A stretch of DNA of 64,000 nucleotides, from assembly GCF_000756375.1 (NCBI RefSeq), contig NZ_JNFD01000028.1:1-64000 (forward strand). The letters run 5' to 3'. Within the stretch, counting starts at the first letter, position 1. Every line of letters starts with the position of its first letter. The notes beneath the pieces were generated by a model. That model did no database searches and was not told where the DNA came from. It worked only from the letters and a program-made list of their open reading frames with translations. Below are positions 25,544 to 32,642 of the stretch, piece after piece. The stretch is from Sphingopyxis sp. LC81. GTDB taxonomy: Bacteria > Pseudomonadota > Alphaproteobacteria > Sphingomonadales > Sphingomonadaceae. A program made the position numbers and the translations under genes.

Positions 25544-26248
25544 TCAGCGCTTTGCGTGCTGGCGGTCGCCCCACAGGATCGCGCGATGCTCGTCAGTGAA
25601 ACCGGTGAGCCCGCCCTCGATCGTCTCGGCGCGCGCGACGCCGACGGTCATGCCTTCGGCGACCGCGGGGCGTTCGAGCATCGCGGCGCCCCAGCGATCG
25701 ACATTGGGGAAACGCCCGGCCTTTTCGATCAGCTGGCGGCGCAGATAGGGCAGCGTCGCCATGTCGGCGATCGTATAGTCGTCGCCCGCGAGCCACGCGG
25801 CCTCGCCCAGGCGCTTGTCGAGCACCATCATCAGCCGGTCGACCTCGCGGCTGTAGCGCTCGATCGCATATTCGTGCCGATCCTTGGCATAGTGCGAGAA
25901 ATGCACTTCCTGCCCGAACATTGGGCCGACGCCTGACACCTGGAACATCAGCCATTGCCAGCAGATCGCGCGCTTCACCGGATCGGCCGGCATGAAGCGC
26001 CCGCTCTTTTCGGCGAGATAGAGAAGGATCGCGCCGGTTTCCCACAGCACGAACTGCTTGCCGCCGGGACCTTCGTCATCGACGATCACCGGCGTCTTGT
26101 TGTTCGGGTTGAGCGCGAGGAACTCGGGCGTCAGCTGATCTCCCGCGAGGATGTCGATATATTCGAGCCGCCATTCGAGCCCCATTTCGAGAAGTGCGAT
26201 CGCGATCTTGCGCGCGTTGGGGGTGGGGCCACCATAGAGCGTAATCAT
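25544..26248 (-). CDS. Nu-class-like glutathione transferase (third)
   Basis: 234-residue GST related to the two nu-class genes but more divergent: 'GGPTPNARKIAIALLE' has Ala in place of the usual Gly after Asn, followed by 'NPNNKTPVIVDDEG', 'WETGAILLYLAEKSG' and 'GPMFGQEVHFSHYAKD'. It starts 4 bp after the CaiB-type gene stop, forming a two-gene operon under operator G. A glutathione step coupled to a CoA-transferase reaction is suggested by this pairing only. Confidence 0.86.
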   Translation of the reverse strand: MITLYGGPTPNARKIAIALLEMGLEWRLEYIDILAGDQLTPEFLALNPNNKTPVIVDDEGPGGKQFVLWETGAILLYLAEKSGRFMPADPVKRAICWQWLMFQVSGVGPMFGQEVHFSHYAKDRHEYAIERYSREVDRLMMVLDKRLGEAAWLAGDDYTIADMATLPYLRRQLIEKAGRFPNVDRWGAAMLERPAVAEGMTVGVARAETIEGGLTGFTDEHRAILWGDRQHAKR

Positions 26249-26252
26249 CGCG

Positions 26253-27416
26253 TCAGGCCTCCCGTCCGAGCCAGCGTTTCAGCACGTCGGCGCTGTCCTG
26301 CCCGACCGTCAACGGAGCAGGGCGGCGCACGCTGCCCGGCGTCGCCGACAGTTTGGGAAACACCCCCTGCATCGTGACTTCGCCGAACTCGGCATCCTCA
26401 ACCGTCACCAGCGCATCGCGCGCAGCGAAATGCGGGTCGTTCAGCATGTCTTCTGCATCGAAGACGCGGCCCGCGGGAACGCCCGCCTCGACCATCTTCG
26501 CTTCGAGTTCGGCGATCGTCAGCGTGCTCGTCCATTCGCCGATCAGCGCGTCGAGCTCCTCCTGCCGCACGCCCCGCGCGCGGTGCGTCGCATAACGCTC
26601 GTCGCTGGCGAGTTCGGGGCGCCCCATCGCGGCGGCGAGGCGCGCGAAAACCCCGTCCTGATTGGCGCCGATCAGATATTCGCCGTCCTTGCACGGATAG
26701 ACATTCGACGGCGCGATCGCGGGCAGCGTCGACCCGGTGCGGCGGCGCTTGGTGCCGCTCGCCGAGTAATCGGACACGGTCGATTCCATCACCTGCAGCA
26801 CCGCTTCATAAAGCGCCGAATCGACGATCTGGCCTTCACCGGTCTTGCTGCGGTGGTGGAGCGCGGCGAGTGCGCCCATGCATCCGTAAGTGGCGGCGAG
26901 CGTGTCGCCGATCGACACCCCCATGCGTGCGGGCGGGAGGTCGGGATAGCCGACGATGCCGCGCCACCCGCCCATCGCCTCACCGATGCCGCCGAAACCC
27001 GCGCGTGCGGAGTAGGGGCCGGTCTGGCCATAGCCCGACACGCGCACCACGATCAGCCCGGGATTCGCCTTGCGCAGCTCGGCGGGGTCGAGATTCCATT
27101 TTTCGAGCGTGCCGGGACGGAAATTCTCGATCAATATGTCGGCCTTGGCGATCAGCTCGCGCGCGAGTGCCTGGCCTTCCTCCGACCGCAAATCGACCGC
27201 GACCGAATATTTGTTGCGCGCGATCACGCGCCACCAGCTCGGCTTGTCGCCCTGGCCCCAGTTGCGCATCTGGTCGCCGGTCTCCGGCGGTTCGAGCTTG
27301 ACGATCTCGGCGCCCATGTCGCCGAGGAGCTGGCCGCAGAAGGGGCCCGCGATCAGCTGCCCCATCTCGACCACCCTGATGCCTTCCAGCGCGCCCCCGC
27401 TGCCCGTCTCGCTCAT
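26253..27416 (-). CDS. CaiB/BaiF (class III) CoA transferase
   Basis: 387-residue class III CoA transferase or racemase, moving CoA between carboxylic acids via an aspartyl-CoA anhydride. Family motifs: 'LEGIRVVEMGQLIAGPFCGQLLGDMGAEIVKLEPP' region at the start, 'ILIENFRPGTLEKW', 'VSGYGQTGP' and 'GVSIGDTLAATYG', which carries the expected catalytic Asp. The ATG at 27416 has an AAAGGA site; a longer frame to 27464 is less likely. It shares operator G with the HMG-CoA-lyase-like gene. Alpha-methylacyl-CoA racemases belong to the same fold and cannot be excluded. Confidence 0.9.
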   Translation of the reverse strand: MSETGSGGALEGIRVVEMGQLIAGPFCGQLLGDMGAEIVKLEPPETGDQMRNWGQGDKPSWWRVIARNKYSVAVDLRSEEGQALARELIAKADILIENFRPGTLEKWNLDPAELRKANPGLIVVRVSGYGQTGPYSARAGFGGIGEAMGGWRGIVGYPDLPPARMGVSIGDTLAATYGCMGALAALHHRSKTGEGQIVDSALYEAVLQVMESTVSDYSASGTKRRRTGSTLPAIAPSNVYPCKDGEYLIGANQDGVFARLAAAMGRPELASDERYATHRARGVRQEELDALIGEWTSTLTIAELEAKMVEAGVPAGRVFDAEDMLNDPHFAARDALVTVEDAEFGEVTMQGVFPKLSATPGSVRRPAPLTVGQDSADVLKRWLGREA

Positions 27417-27475
27417 ATCGTTCCTTTCGCGGCCGACTCTGGTAAGACGACCTGCCTCGCCCATGGCCTTTGTAT

Positions 27476-27491
27476 ACTTAGAATGCTATGT
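27476..27491. promoter_or_regulatory. Putative MarR operator, site G
   Basis: ACTTAGAATGCTATGT keeps the ACTTAG arm and a CTAtGT right arm with one mismatch. It lies between the divergent CaiB-type and HMG-CoA-lyase-like genes. Confidence 0.6.
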
Positions 27492-27534
27492 AATTTTCAA
27501 CCTGCTAAATGACTCGGGATAATCGGGACGCAAG

Positions 27535-28437
27535 ATGTTGAAAAATCATGCTGTAGAACTGGTCGAGGTCGGCCCGCGTGACGGGCTGCAGAATGAAGCG
27601 GCGATCGTGTCGACCGCCGACAAGCTGGAGTTGATCCGCCGCGCGATCGACTATGGTGTCCGGCGTATCGAGGTGACGAGCTTCGTCAATCCCAAGAAGG
27701 TGCCGCAGCTCGCCGACGCCGAGGAGCTGGTCGCGATGCTGCCCGAATGCGACGATGTCACCTGGATCGGCCTCGTCCTCAATCGCCGCGGCGCCGAGCG
27801 CGCGCTCGCCACCGGGCGGATCGACGAGCTGGGCGCGGTGTGCGTGACGAGCGACAGCTTTGGCATCCGCAACCAAGGCCAAAACTCTGATGAATCGCTC
27901 GCCGCCGCGATGGAGATCGTCGGCTTGGCAAAGGCGGCGGGGCGCAGCGGCCAGATCACCATCGCGACCGCCTTCGGCTGCCCGTTCGAAGGCAAGGTCG
28001 CAATCGATCGCGTCGTCGAGATGGCGAAGCGCGCCGCCGACGTAGCCCCACGGGAAATTGCGCTCGCCGACACAATCGGCGTCGGCGTGCCCGCGCAGGT
28101 TTCCGAGATGGTGGGACGCGTGCGCGAAGCCGTCGGCGAACTGCCCGTGCGCGTCCATTTCCACAACACGCGCGGCACCGGCATCGCCAATGTCTGGGCG
28201 GCTGTAGAGGAAGGCGCGGTGACGGTCGACGCGTCGCTCGGCGGGCTCGGCGGCTGCCCCTTCGCGCCCGGCGCGGCGGGCAATGTCGCGACCGAGGACG
28301 TGATCTACATGCTCGAACAGAGTGGCATCGAAATGGGTATCACGCTGCCGCAGGTCGTCGAGGCGGCGGGATGGCTTGCCGGTGTGATGGGGCGTCCCTT
28401 GCCCGCGATGGTCAGCAAGGCGCCCGCCTTTCCCTAG
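27535..28437 (+). CDS. Hydroxymethylglutaryl-CoA lyase family protein
   Basis: 300-residue TIM-barrel lyase that would cleave a 3-hydroxy-3-methylacyl-CoA into a ketone or acid plus an acyl-CoA (acetyl-CoA for HMG-CoA). Key motifs: 'VEVGPRDGLQNE' with Arg15 and metal-binding Asp16, 'RIEVTSFVNPKKVPQ', metal His pair in 'RVHFHNTRG', and the catalytic Cys loop 'GGLGGCPFAPGAAGN'. All canonical residues are kept. A branched (methyl-substituted) carbon skeleton is therefore likely among the pathway intermediates. Divergent from the CaiB-type gene under operator G; its stop overlaps the convergent transporter's stop by 4 bp. Confidence 0.9.
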   Translation: MLKNHAVELVEVGPRDGLQNEAAIVSTADKLELIRRAIDYGVRRIEVTSFVNPKKVPQLADAEELVAMLPECDDVTWIGLVLNRRGAERALATGRIDELGAVCVTSDSFGIRNQGQNSDESLAAAMEIVGLAKAAGRSGQITIATAFGCPFEGKVAIDRVVEMAKRAADVAPREIALADTIGVGVPAQVSEMVGRVREAVGELPVRVHFHNTRGTGIANVWAAVEEGAVTVDASLGGLGGCPFAPGAAGNVATEDVIYMLEQSGIEMGITLPQVVEAAGWLAGVMGRPLPAMVSKAPAFP

Positions 28438-29345
28438 AAGGTCGCGAGCAGCGCCATCACGACCCCGCCGACGACGAGCAGCAGCCCCGCGACCTCGTGC
28501 CAGCGCACCGGCTCGCGCAGATAGAAATGCGCGAAGCCGATCGTGAACACGACCTCGACCTGCCCGACGATGCGCACCAGCGCCGCCGGCGCCGCGGCAA
28601 AGCCGATATACCAGCACGCCGAGCCGAGCGCCGACAGCAGCCCGACCTGACTCGAGTTCCGCCATGTGCGGCAAACCGCGCGCGCGGTGTCGCGGTCGCG
28701 CAGCAAAACCCAAGCAAGGTGCAGCGTGGTCTGGATCGCCATCACGACCACGAGCGTGACGAGCGCCGAACCGATCAGGTCGACGCCATCGAGTTCGGCG
28801 GTCGCAAGCTTCACCGCGATCGCGGCGAGCGCGAACATCGACCCCGCGCCGAGCCCGCACAGCGCCGCGGGCTGGCCGAGCGCGCGCCATATCTCGCGCC
28901 CCGAAACCCCGCGTCCGGCCAGCGCGAGTACCAGCACACCCGTGACACCCGCAACGATCCCGATCCATGCTAGCAGCGGCAGCCGCTCGCCTAGGAACAG
29001 CGCGGTGACGAGCGCCGCCTGCACCGCTTCGGTCTTCGAAAAGGCGGTGCCGACGACGAACCCGCGATGCCCGAACGCCATGATGAGCAGGATCGTCCCC
29101 GCCATTTGCGTGATCGCCCCGGCGACGGCGAAACCGGCGAAAGCCCCGCCGAACGCCGGGATCGCATCGTGCTGGATCGTCAGCCACGCCGCGGCGAAAA
29201 CCAGCGCGAAGGGAAGGCCGTACAGATAGCGCACCAGTCCCGCGCCGCTGATGCTGAGTTCGGCGCGAAGCCGCTGCTGGAGCGCGGTTCGCCACGCCTG
29301 GAACAGGCCGCCGAACAGCGAGGCGGGAAGCCAGATCGGATTCAT
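28434..29345 (-). CDS. DMT/EamA-like inner-membrane transporter
   Basis: 303-residue protein with about ten hydrophobic segments arranged as two repeats, as in the drug/metabolite transporter superfamily. The ATG at 29345 has GGGAGGA at good distance; the upstream extension is hydrophilic and not used. The final repeat ('VGQVEVVFTIGFAHFYLREPV') matches EamA. The substrate is unknown; efflux of a catabolic intermediate is one option. A half-operator (29421-29426) lies about 75 bp upstream. Confidence 0.85.
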   Translation of the reverse strand: MNPIWLPASLFGGLFQAWRTALQQRLRAELSISGAGLVRYLYGLPFALVFAAAWLTIQHDAIPAFGGAFAGFAVAGAITQMAGTILLIMAFGHRGFVVGTAFSKTEAVQAALVTALFLGERLPLLAWIGIVAGVTGVLVLALAGRGVSGREIWRALGQPAALCGLGAGSMFALAAIAVKLATAELDGVDLIGSALVTLVVVMAIQTTLHLAWVLLRDRDTARAVCRTWRNSSQVGLLSALGSACWYIGFAAAPAALVRIVGQVEVVFTIGFAHFYLREPVRWHEVAGLLLVVGGVVMALLATF

Positions 29346-29420
29346 GCGATCCTCCCGCTCTGCCTGTTTTTCCCGACTCGCCCCGCGCTGTGCATGCCGC
29401 CCCATGCAATAGTTTTATTG

Positions 29421-29426
29421 CTAAGT
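29421..29426. promoter_or_regulatory. Half-site of the MarR operator (site H)
   Basis: CTAAGT, one arm of the operator, occurs in an AT-rich block between the divergent transporter and acyl-CoA dehydrogenase genes. The second arm is poor, so this is tentative. Confidence 0.3.
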
Positions 29427-29518
29427 ATATGGCGTGCACCGATCGCTGCCCCCGACCTGTTACGCCAATCAGCTAGACCCGCGGCGTGGCAAGTTGCAGG
29501 ATAGGTGCGGGAGAGCAA

Positions 29519-29554
29519 ATGACGCACATATATACCGCCGGGCCGGCGAACTGA
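29519..29554 (+). CDS. Possible 11-residue leader peptide
   Basis: ATG with a GGGAGAGCAA ribosome site encodes MTHIYTAGPAN and stops one base before the ATG of the acyl-CoA dehydrogenase. The dehydrogenase itself lacks a clear ribosome site, so translational coupling through this mini-ORF is plausible. Confidence 0.35.
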   Translation: MTHIYTAGPAN

Positions 29555-29555
29555 C

Positions 29556-30578
29556 ATGGCCGAACTCGACCTGCCGCTTTCGGACGAGCAACAAATGTTG
29601 CGCGATAGCATCCAGCGCTTCCTCGCCGACAATTTGCGCCCCGGCTGGCGCGAGCTTTCGGAGTCGCTCGGGCTAGCGGGCCTCGCGCTGCCCGAAAGCG
29701 CCGGCGGTTTCGGCGGCGGTCCGATCGACATCGCCGTCGTGATGGCCGAGCTGGGGCCGGCACTCGCGGGCGCCGACTGGCTTTCGCACGTCGCGGCGAC
29801 GGCGCTGCTGGCGCGGGTCGTACCCGATCATCCGGCGCTGACTGATTTCGCGGTGGGTGGCCGCCGGATCGCCATCGTCTGCACGGCTTCGACCGCAGCG
29901 ATGCCTGTGGTCGACGGCGAGCTGGCTCGCGGCAGCGCGGCGCTGGCCGCGGGTGCAGCCGAAGCCGATTTGCTTCTCCTCGCGAGCGACGAGGCGTTGC
30001 TGCTCATCCCCGCCGATGGCGACAAGGTCGAACAGCGGCATCGCATCATGCACGACGGCAGCGTCTCGGCAGACCTTGCCTTCACGCTCAAGCCCGGCGA
30101 CACCACTTCGCTCGCGAGTGGTGACGCCGCGCGCCTGTGGGCCGACTATGCGAACGACCTGATCCTCGCGGCGCGCTGCGCCGAGGCGGTCGGGCTGATG
30201 CAGCGCATGATCGCCGACAGCATCGATTATCTCGGCCAACGGACGCAGTTCGGCACGCCGATCGGCCGTTTCCAGTCGCTGCGCCACCGCGCGGCCGACA
30301 TGCAACTCGCGGCGATGAAGGCGGCGGCGCTGACCGAGGAAGCGATCCTTGCGGTCGATCAAGACCGCGCCGACCGCGCACAGGCGGTCAGCGCCGCTTG
30401 CATCGAGGTCGGCGACGCGGTGCGCATCGTCGGCGAAAGCGCGGTGCAGATCCATGGTGCGATGGGGCTGACCGAAGAGCTCAACCTCGGCGGCCATTTC
30501 AAACGCGCGCTCGCGATTGCGGCGGCATTCGGTCCGCGCGCCGGTCATCTTGCGCGTTTTGCCGGGGCGGCTGCCTAA
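29556..30578 (+). CDS. Acyl-CoA dehydrogenase family protein, short form
   Basis: 340-residue acyl-CoA-dehydrogenase-fold protein, shorter than the usual 380 and degenerate in the middle domain (about 100-200, Ala-rich, no TEPxxGSD motif). The C-terminal part keeps 'RTQFGTPIGRFQSLRHRAADM' and 'GAMGLTEELNLGGHFKRALA'. Such short proteins often pair with a full-length partner in a heteromeric dehydrogenase, as in steroid side-chain FadE alpha2beta2 complexes. A full-length partner lies convergently at 30575-31705. The pairing is inference. Confidence 0.85.
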   Translation: MAELDLPLSDEQQMLRDSIQRFLADNLRPGWRELSESLGLAGLALPESAGGFGGGPIDIAVVMAELGPALAGADWLSHVAATALLARVVPDHPALTDFAVGGRRIAIVCTASTAAMPVVDGELARGSAALAAGAAEADLLLLASDEALLLIPADGDKVEQRHRIMHDGSVSADLAFTLKPGDTTSLASGDAARLWADYANDLILAARCAEAVGLMQRMIADSIDYLGQRTQFGTPIGRFQSLRHRAADMQLAAMKAAALTEEAILAVDQDRADRAQAVSAACIEVGDAVRIVGESAVQIHGAMGLTEELNLGGHFKRALAIAAAFGPRAGHLARFAGAAA

Positions 30579-31705
30579 CCCAGCATCGTCCTTGCGATCA
30601 GGTCGCGCTGGATTTCGTTCGATCCGGCGTAAATGGTCGCCGCGCGGTCGTTGAGATAGCGCGGCACCGCGACCGCCAGCTCGGCGGGCGTCTGCCCGTC
30701 GGCGTCGGCCCATGCGGCATGGCCCGCAACCTCGCACGCCAGCGCGTCGATGCGCTGCGCGGTTTCGGTGCCGAGTATCTTCAGCGCCGACGCGTAAAGT
30801 GCTGTGCTACCGCCAACGCCGCGCATCGCCTTGAGTTCGAGTGCTTGCAGCGCCTTCAGCGTCACCGCCTCGCGGTCGAGCTGCGCGCGCAGCACCGGTT
30901 CGATGTCGTCGCGGGCGCGCAGCCGTTCGAGGCGGCCGATCAGCCCCGGCGCATATTTTCCGCCGCGCTCGAAGGTCAGCAGATGCTTCGCGACCGACCA
31001 GCCTTCATTCTCTTCGCCGAGCCGGTTCGCCTGCGGGACGCGGACATCGTCGAAGAAGACCTGATTGAATTCATGGTCGCCCGCGAGCGTGCGGATCGGT
31101 TCGACTATGATCCCCGGCGTCGCCATGTCGAGCAGCAGGAAGCTGATCCCCGCCTGCGGCTTGCCTTCGTTCGACGTGCGGACAAGTGCGAACATGCGGT
31201 TGGCGAAATGCGCGTGCGTCGTCCAGATCTTCGACCCGTTCAGGATATAATCGCCGCCATCGGGCACCGCGCGCAGTTGCAGCGCGGCCAGATCTGACCC
31301 CGCGCCGGGCTCCGAAAAGCCCTGGCACCAATAATCCTCGCCCGACAATATGCGCGGCAGATAATGGGCGCGCTGTTCGGCGCTGCCATAATGCATGATC
31401 ACTGGCGCGACCATCTTGAGGCCCATCGGCGCCAAATTCGGTGCGCCGGCCTGCGCGCATTCGGCGGCGAAGATATAGCGCTCGATCTCGCCCCATCCCG
31501 GGCCGCCGAATTCGGCGGGCCAGTCGGGCGCTGCCCAGCCTTTGGCATGGAGGATGCGCTGCCACGGCAGCGAGATGTCGGGATCGATAAAGACGCTTGT
31601 CGCACGCGCCGCACCGCGGCGGATATCGTCGGGCAGATGCGCGGAGAGGAAGGTGCTCACCTCATCGCGAAAGGCGGTCAGCGCCGGGTCGTTCAGCATG
31701 TCCAT
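30575..31705 (-). CDS. Acyl-CoA dehydrogenase (full-length partner)
   Basis: 376-residue acyl-CoA dehydrogenase with an intact middle domain: 'WCQGFSEPGAGSDLAALQ', 'YILNGSKIWTTHAHFANRMF' and C-terminal 'NDRAATIYAGSNEIQRDLIARTMLG'. The ATG at 31705 or 31699 begins the family N-terminal helix; the longer frame to 31903 runs into the LuxR gene. It is convergent with the short dehydrogenase (stops overlap by 4 bp), so co-regulation must come from two promoters. Likely acts on a branched or bulky acyl-CoA. Confidence 0.88.
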   Translation of the reverse strand: MDMLNDPALTAFRDEVSTFLSAHLPDDIRRGAARATSVFIDPDISLPWQRILHAKGWAAPDWPAEFGGPGWGEIERYIFAAECAQAGAPNLAPMGLKMVAPVIMHYGSAEQRAHYLPRILSGEDYWCQGFSEPGAGSDLAALQLRAVPDGGDYILNGSKIWTTHAHFANRMFALVRTSNEGKPQAGISFLLLDMATPGIIVEPIRTLAGDHEFNQVFFDDVRVPQANRLGEENEGWSVAKHLLTFERGGKYAPGLIGRLERLRARDDIEPVLRAQLDREAVTLKALQALELKAMRGVGGSTALYASALKILGTETAQRIDALACEVAGHAAWADADGQTPAELAVAVPRYLNDRAATIYAGSNEIQRDLIARTMLG

Positions 31706-31754
31706 GCCCCGGACTTGTAGGTCGCGGTGAGGCGGGGCCAAGCTGGCACCTGCG

Positions 31755-32501
31755 TCAGGCCGCGCGCGCGCCGACGAAGCCGAGTCCCGCGGCGATCTGG
31801 ATCGACTGCGCGCGCCCGGTCGCGCCGAGCTTTGCCGCGGCGTTGCGCAGGTGGAACCGCACCGTCGACACCGACAGCGACAGGATGATCCCGATCTCGC
31901 CATCGGTCTTGCCCGCCGCCGCCCAGCGCAGGCACTGGACCTCGCGGCGGGTCAGCGTCTGCGGCACGGTGGCGTTGCGCGGGCGGTCGCGCGCCTCATT
32001 GTGCGTCGCAACAAGCTTGAGCGCGAGATTGTGCAAGTCGCCGGCGTGCTTTGCGAACAGCGGCTCGACCCCGACGGGTTCGCGCGAGCACCAGAAGACC
32101 GCGCCGACCAGCCCGCGCGGCAGGTGGACCGGCGCGATGATCGCTTCGCCGAAATTAGGCGTGTTCTTCGCCTGCGAGCAGTCGACCTCGTCAAGTAGGC
32201 GCGTCGATCGCCATGTGCCGAGGCGGCCGTCGCTGTAATAAAAGGGTTCGGCGACGAGCCGTGCGGCGGTCAGAAAGGCCAGCTGCAACGCCAGCTTGCG
32301 GTCGCGCCAATAGGCATAGCTCGGGTCGACCCAGCGAAAGCTGGTTTCGGCATAGGGACGGCCTTCGGCGTCGCTCATCGGTTCGGGGTCGCCCAGGTCG
32401 GCCTGTGCCGCGACGAAGGGCAGGCCGATCGCGTCGCCCGCCGCCTGCACCGCCGCAATCAGCGCCGGCATTTCGGCCCAGCATTCGCGCTGATGATCCA
32501 T
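31755..32501 (-). CDS. LuxR-type regulator with autoinducer-binding-like domain (solo)
   Basis: 248-residue regulator. The N-terminal 170 residues resemble an autoinducer-binding domain ('ETSFRWVDPSYAYWRDRKL', 'RLGTWRSTRLLDEVDC'); the C-terminal GerE helix-turn-helix is 'TLTRREVQCLRWAAAGKTDGEIG' through 'VSTVRFHLRNAAAKLG'. No LuxI-type synthase is in the window, so this is a solo that may bind a non-AHL ligand. The ATG at 32501 follows GGAGGG. It is divergent from a TonB receptor, with a 16-bp lux-box-like palindrome between. Confidence 0.88.
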   Translation of the reverse strand: MDHQRECWAEMPALIAAVQAAGDAIGLPFVAAQADLGDPEPMSDAEGRPYAETSFRWVDPSYAYWRDRKLALQLAFLTAARLVAEPFYYSDGRLGTWRSTRLLDEVDCSQAKNTPNFGEAIIAPVHLPRGLVGAVFWCSREPVGVEPLFAKHAGDLHNLALKLVATHNEARDRPRNATVPQTLTRREVQCLRWAAAGKTDGEIGIILSLSVSTVRFHLRNAAAKLGATGRAQSIQIAAGLGFVGARAA

Positions 32502-32523
32502 GACCCGCTTTTCCCTCCACATC

Positions 32524-32539
32524 CTGACACAGGTGTCAG
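32524..32539. promoter_or_regulatory. Lux-box-like palindrome
   Basis: CTGACACAGGTGTCAG has perfect 7-bp arms with a 2-bp centre. It lies in the divergent region 23 bp from the LuxR start and about 105 bp from the TonB receptor start. A LuxR-type dimer site is the natural reading. Confidence 0.6.
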
Positions 32540-32642
32540 CTTGTCCGCCCGGCCGCAATTCTATGTTCTGCCATTGTCCGGTTTCGCGCGACGCTCGCAC
32601 AAAGACGAGTTCGGCGACAAGCTGTTTGAGGGAGGATGGATG

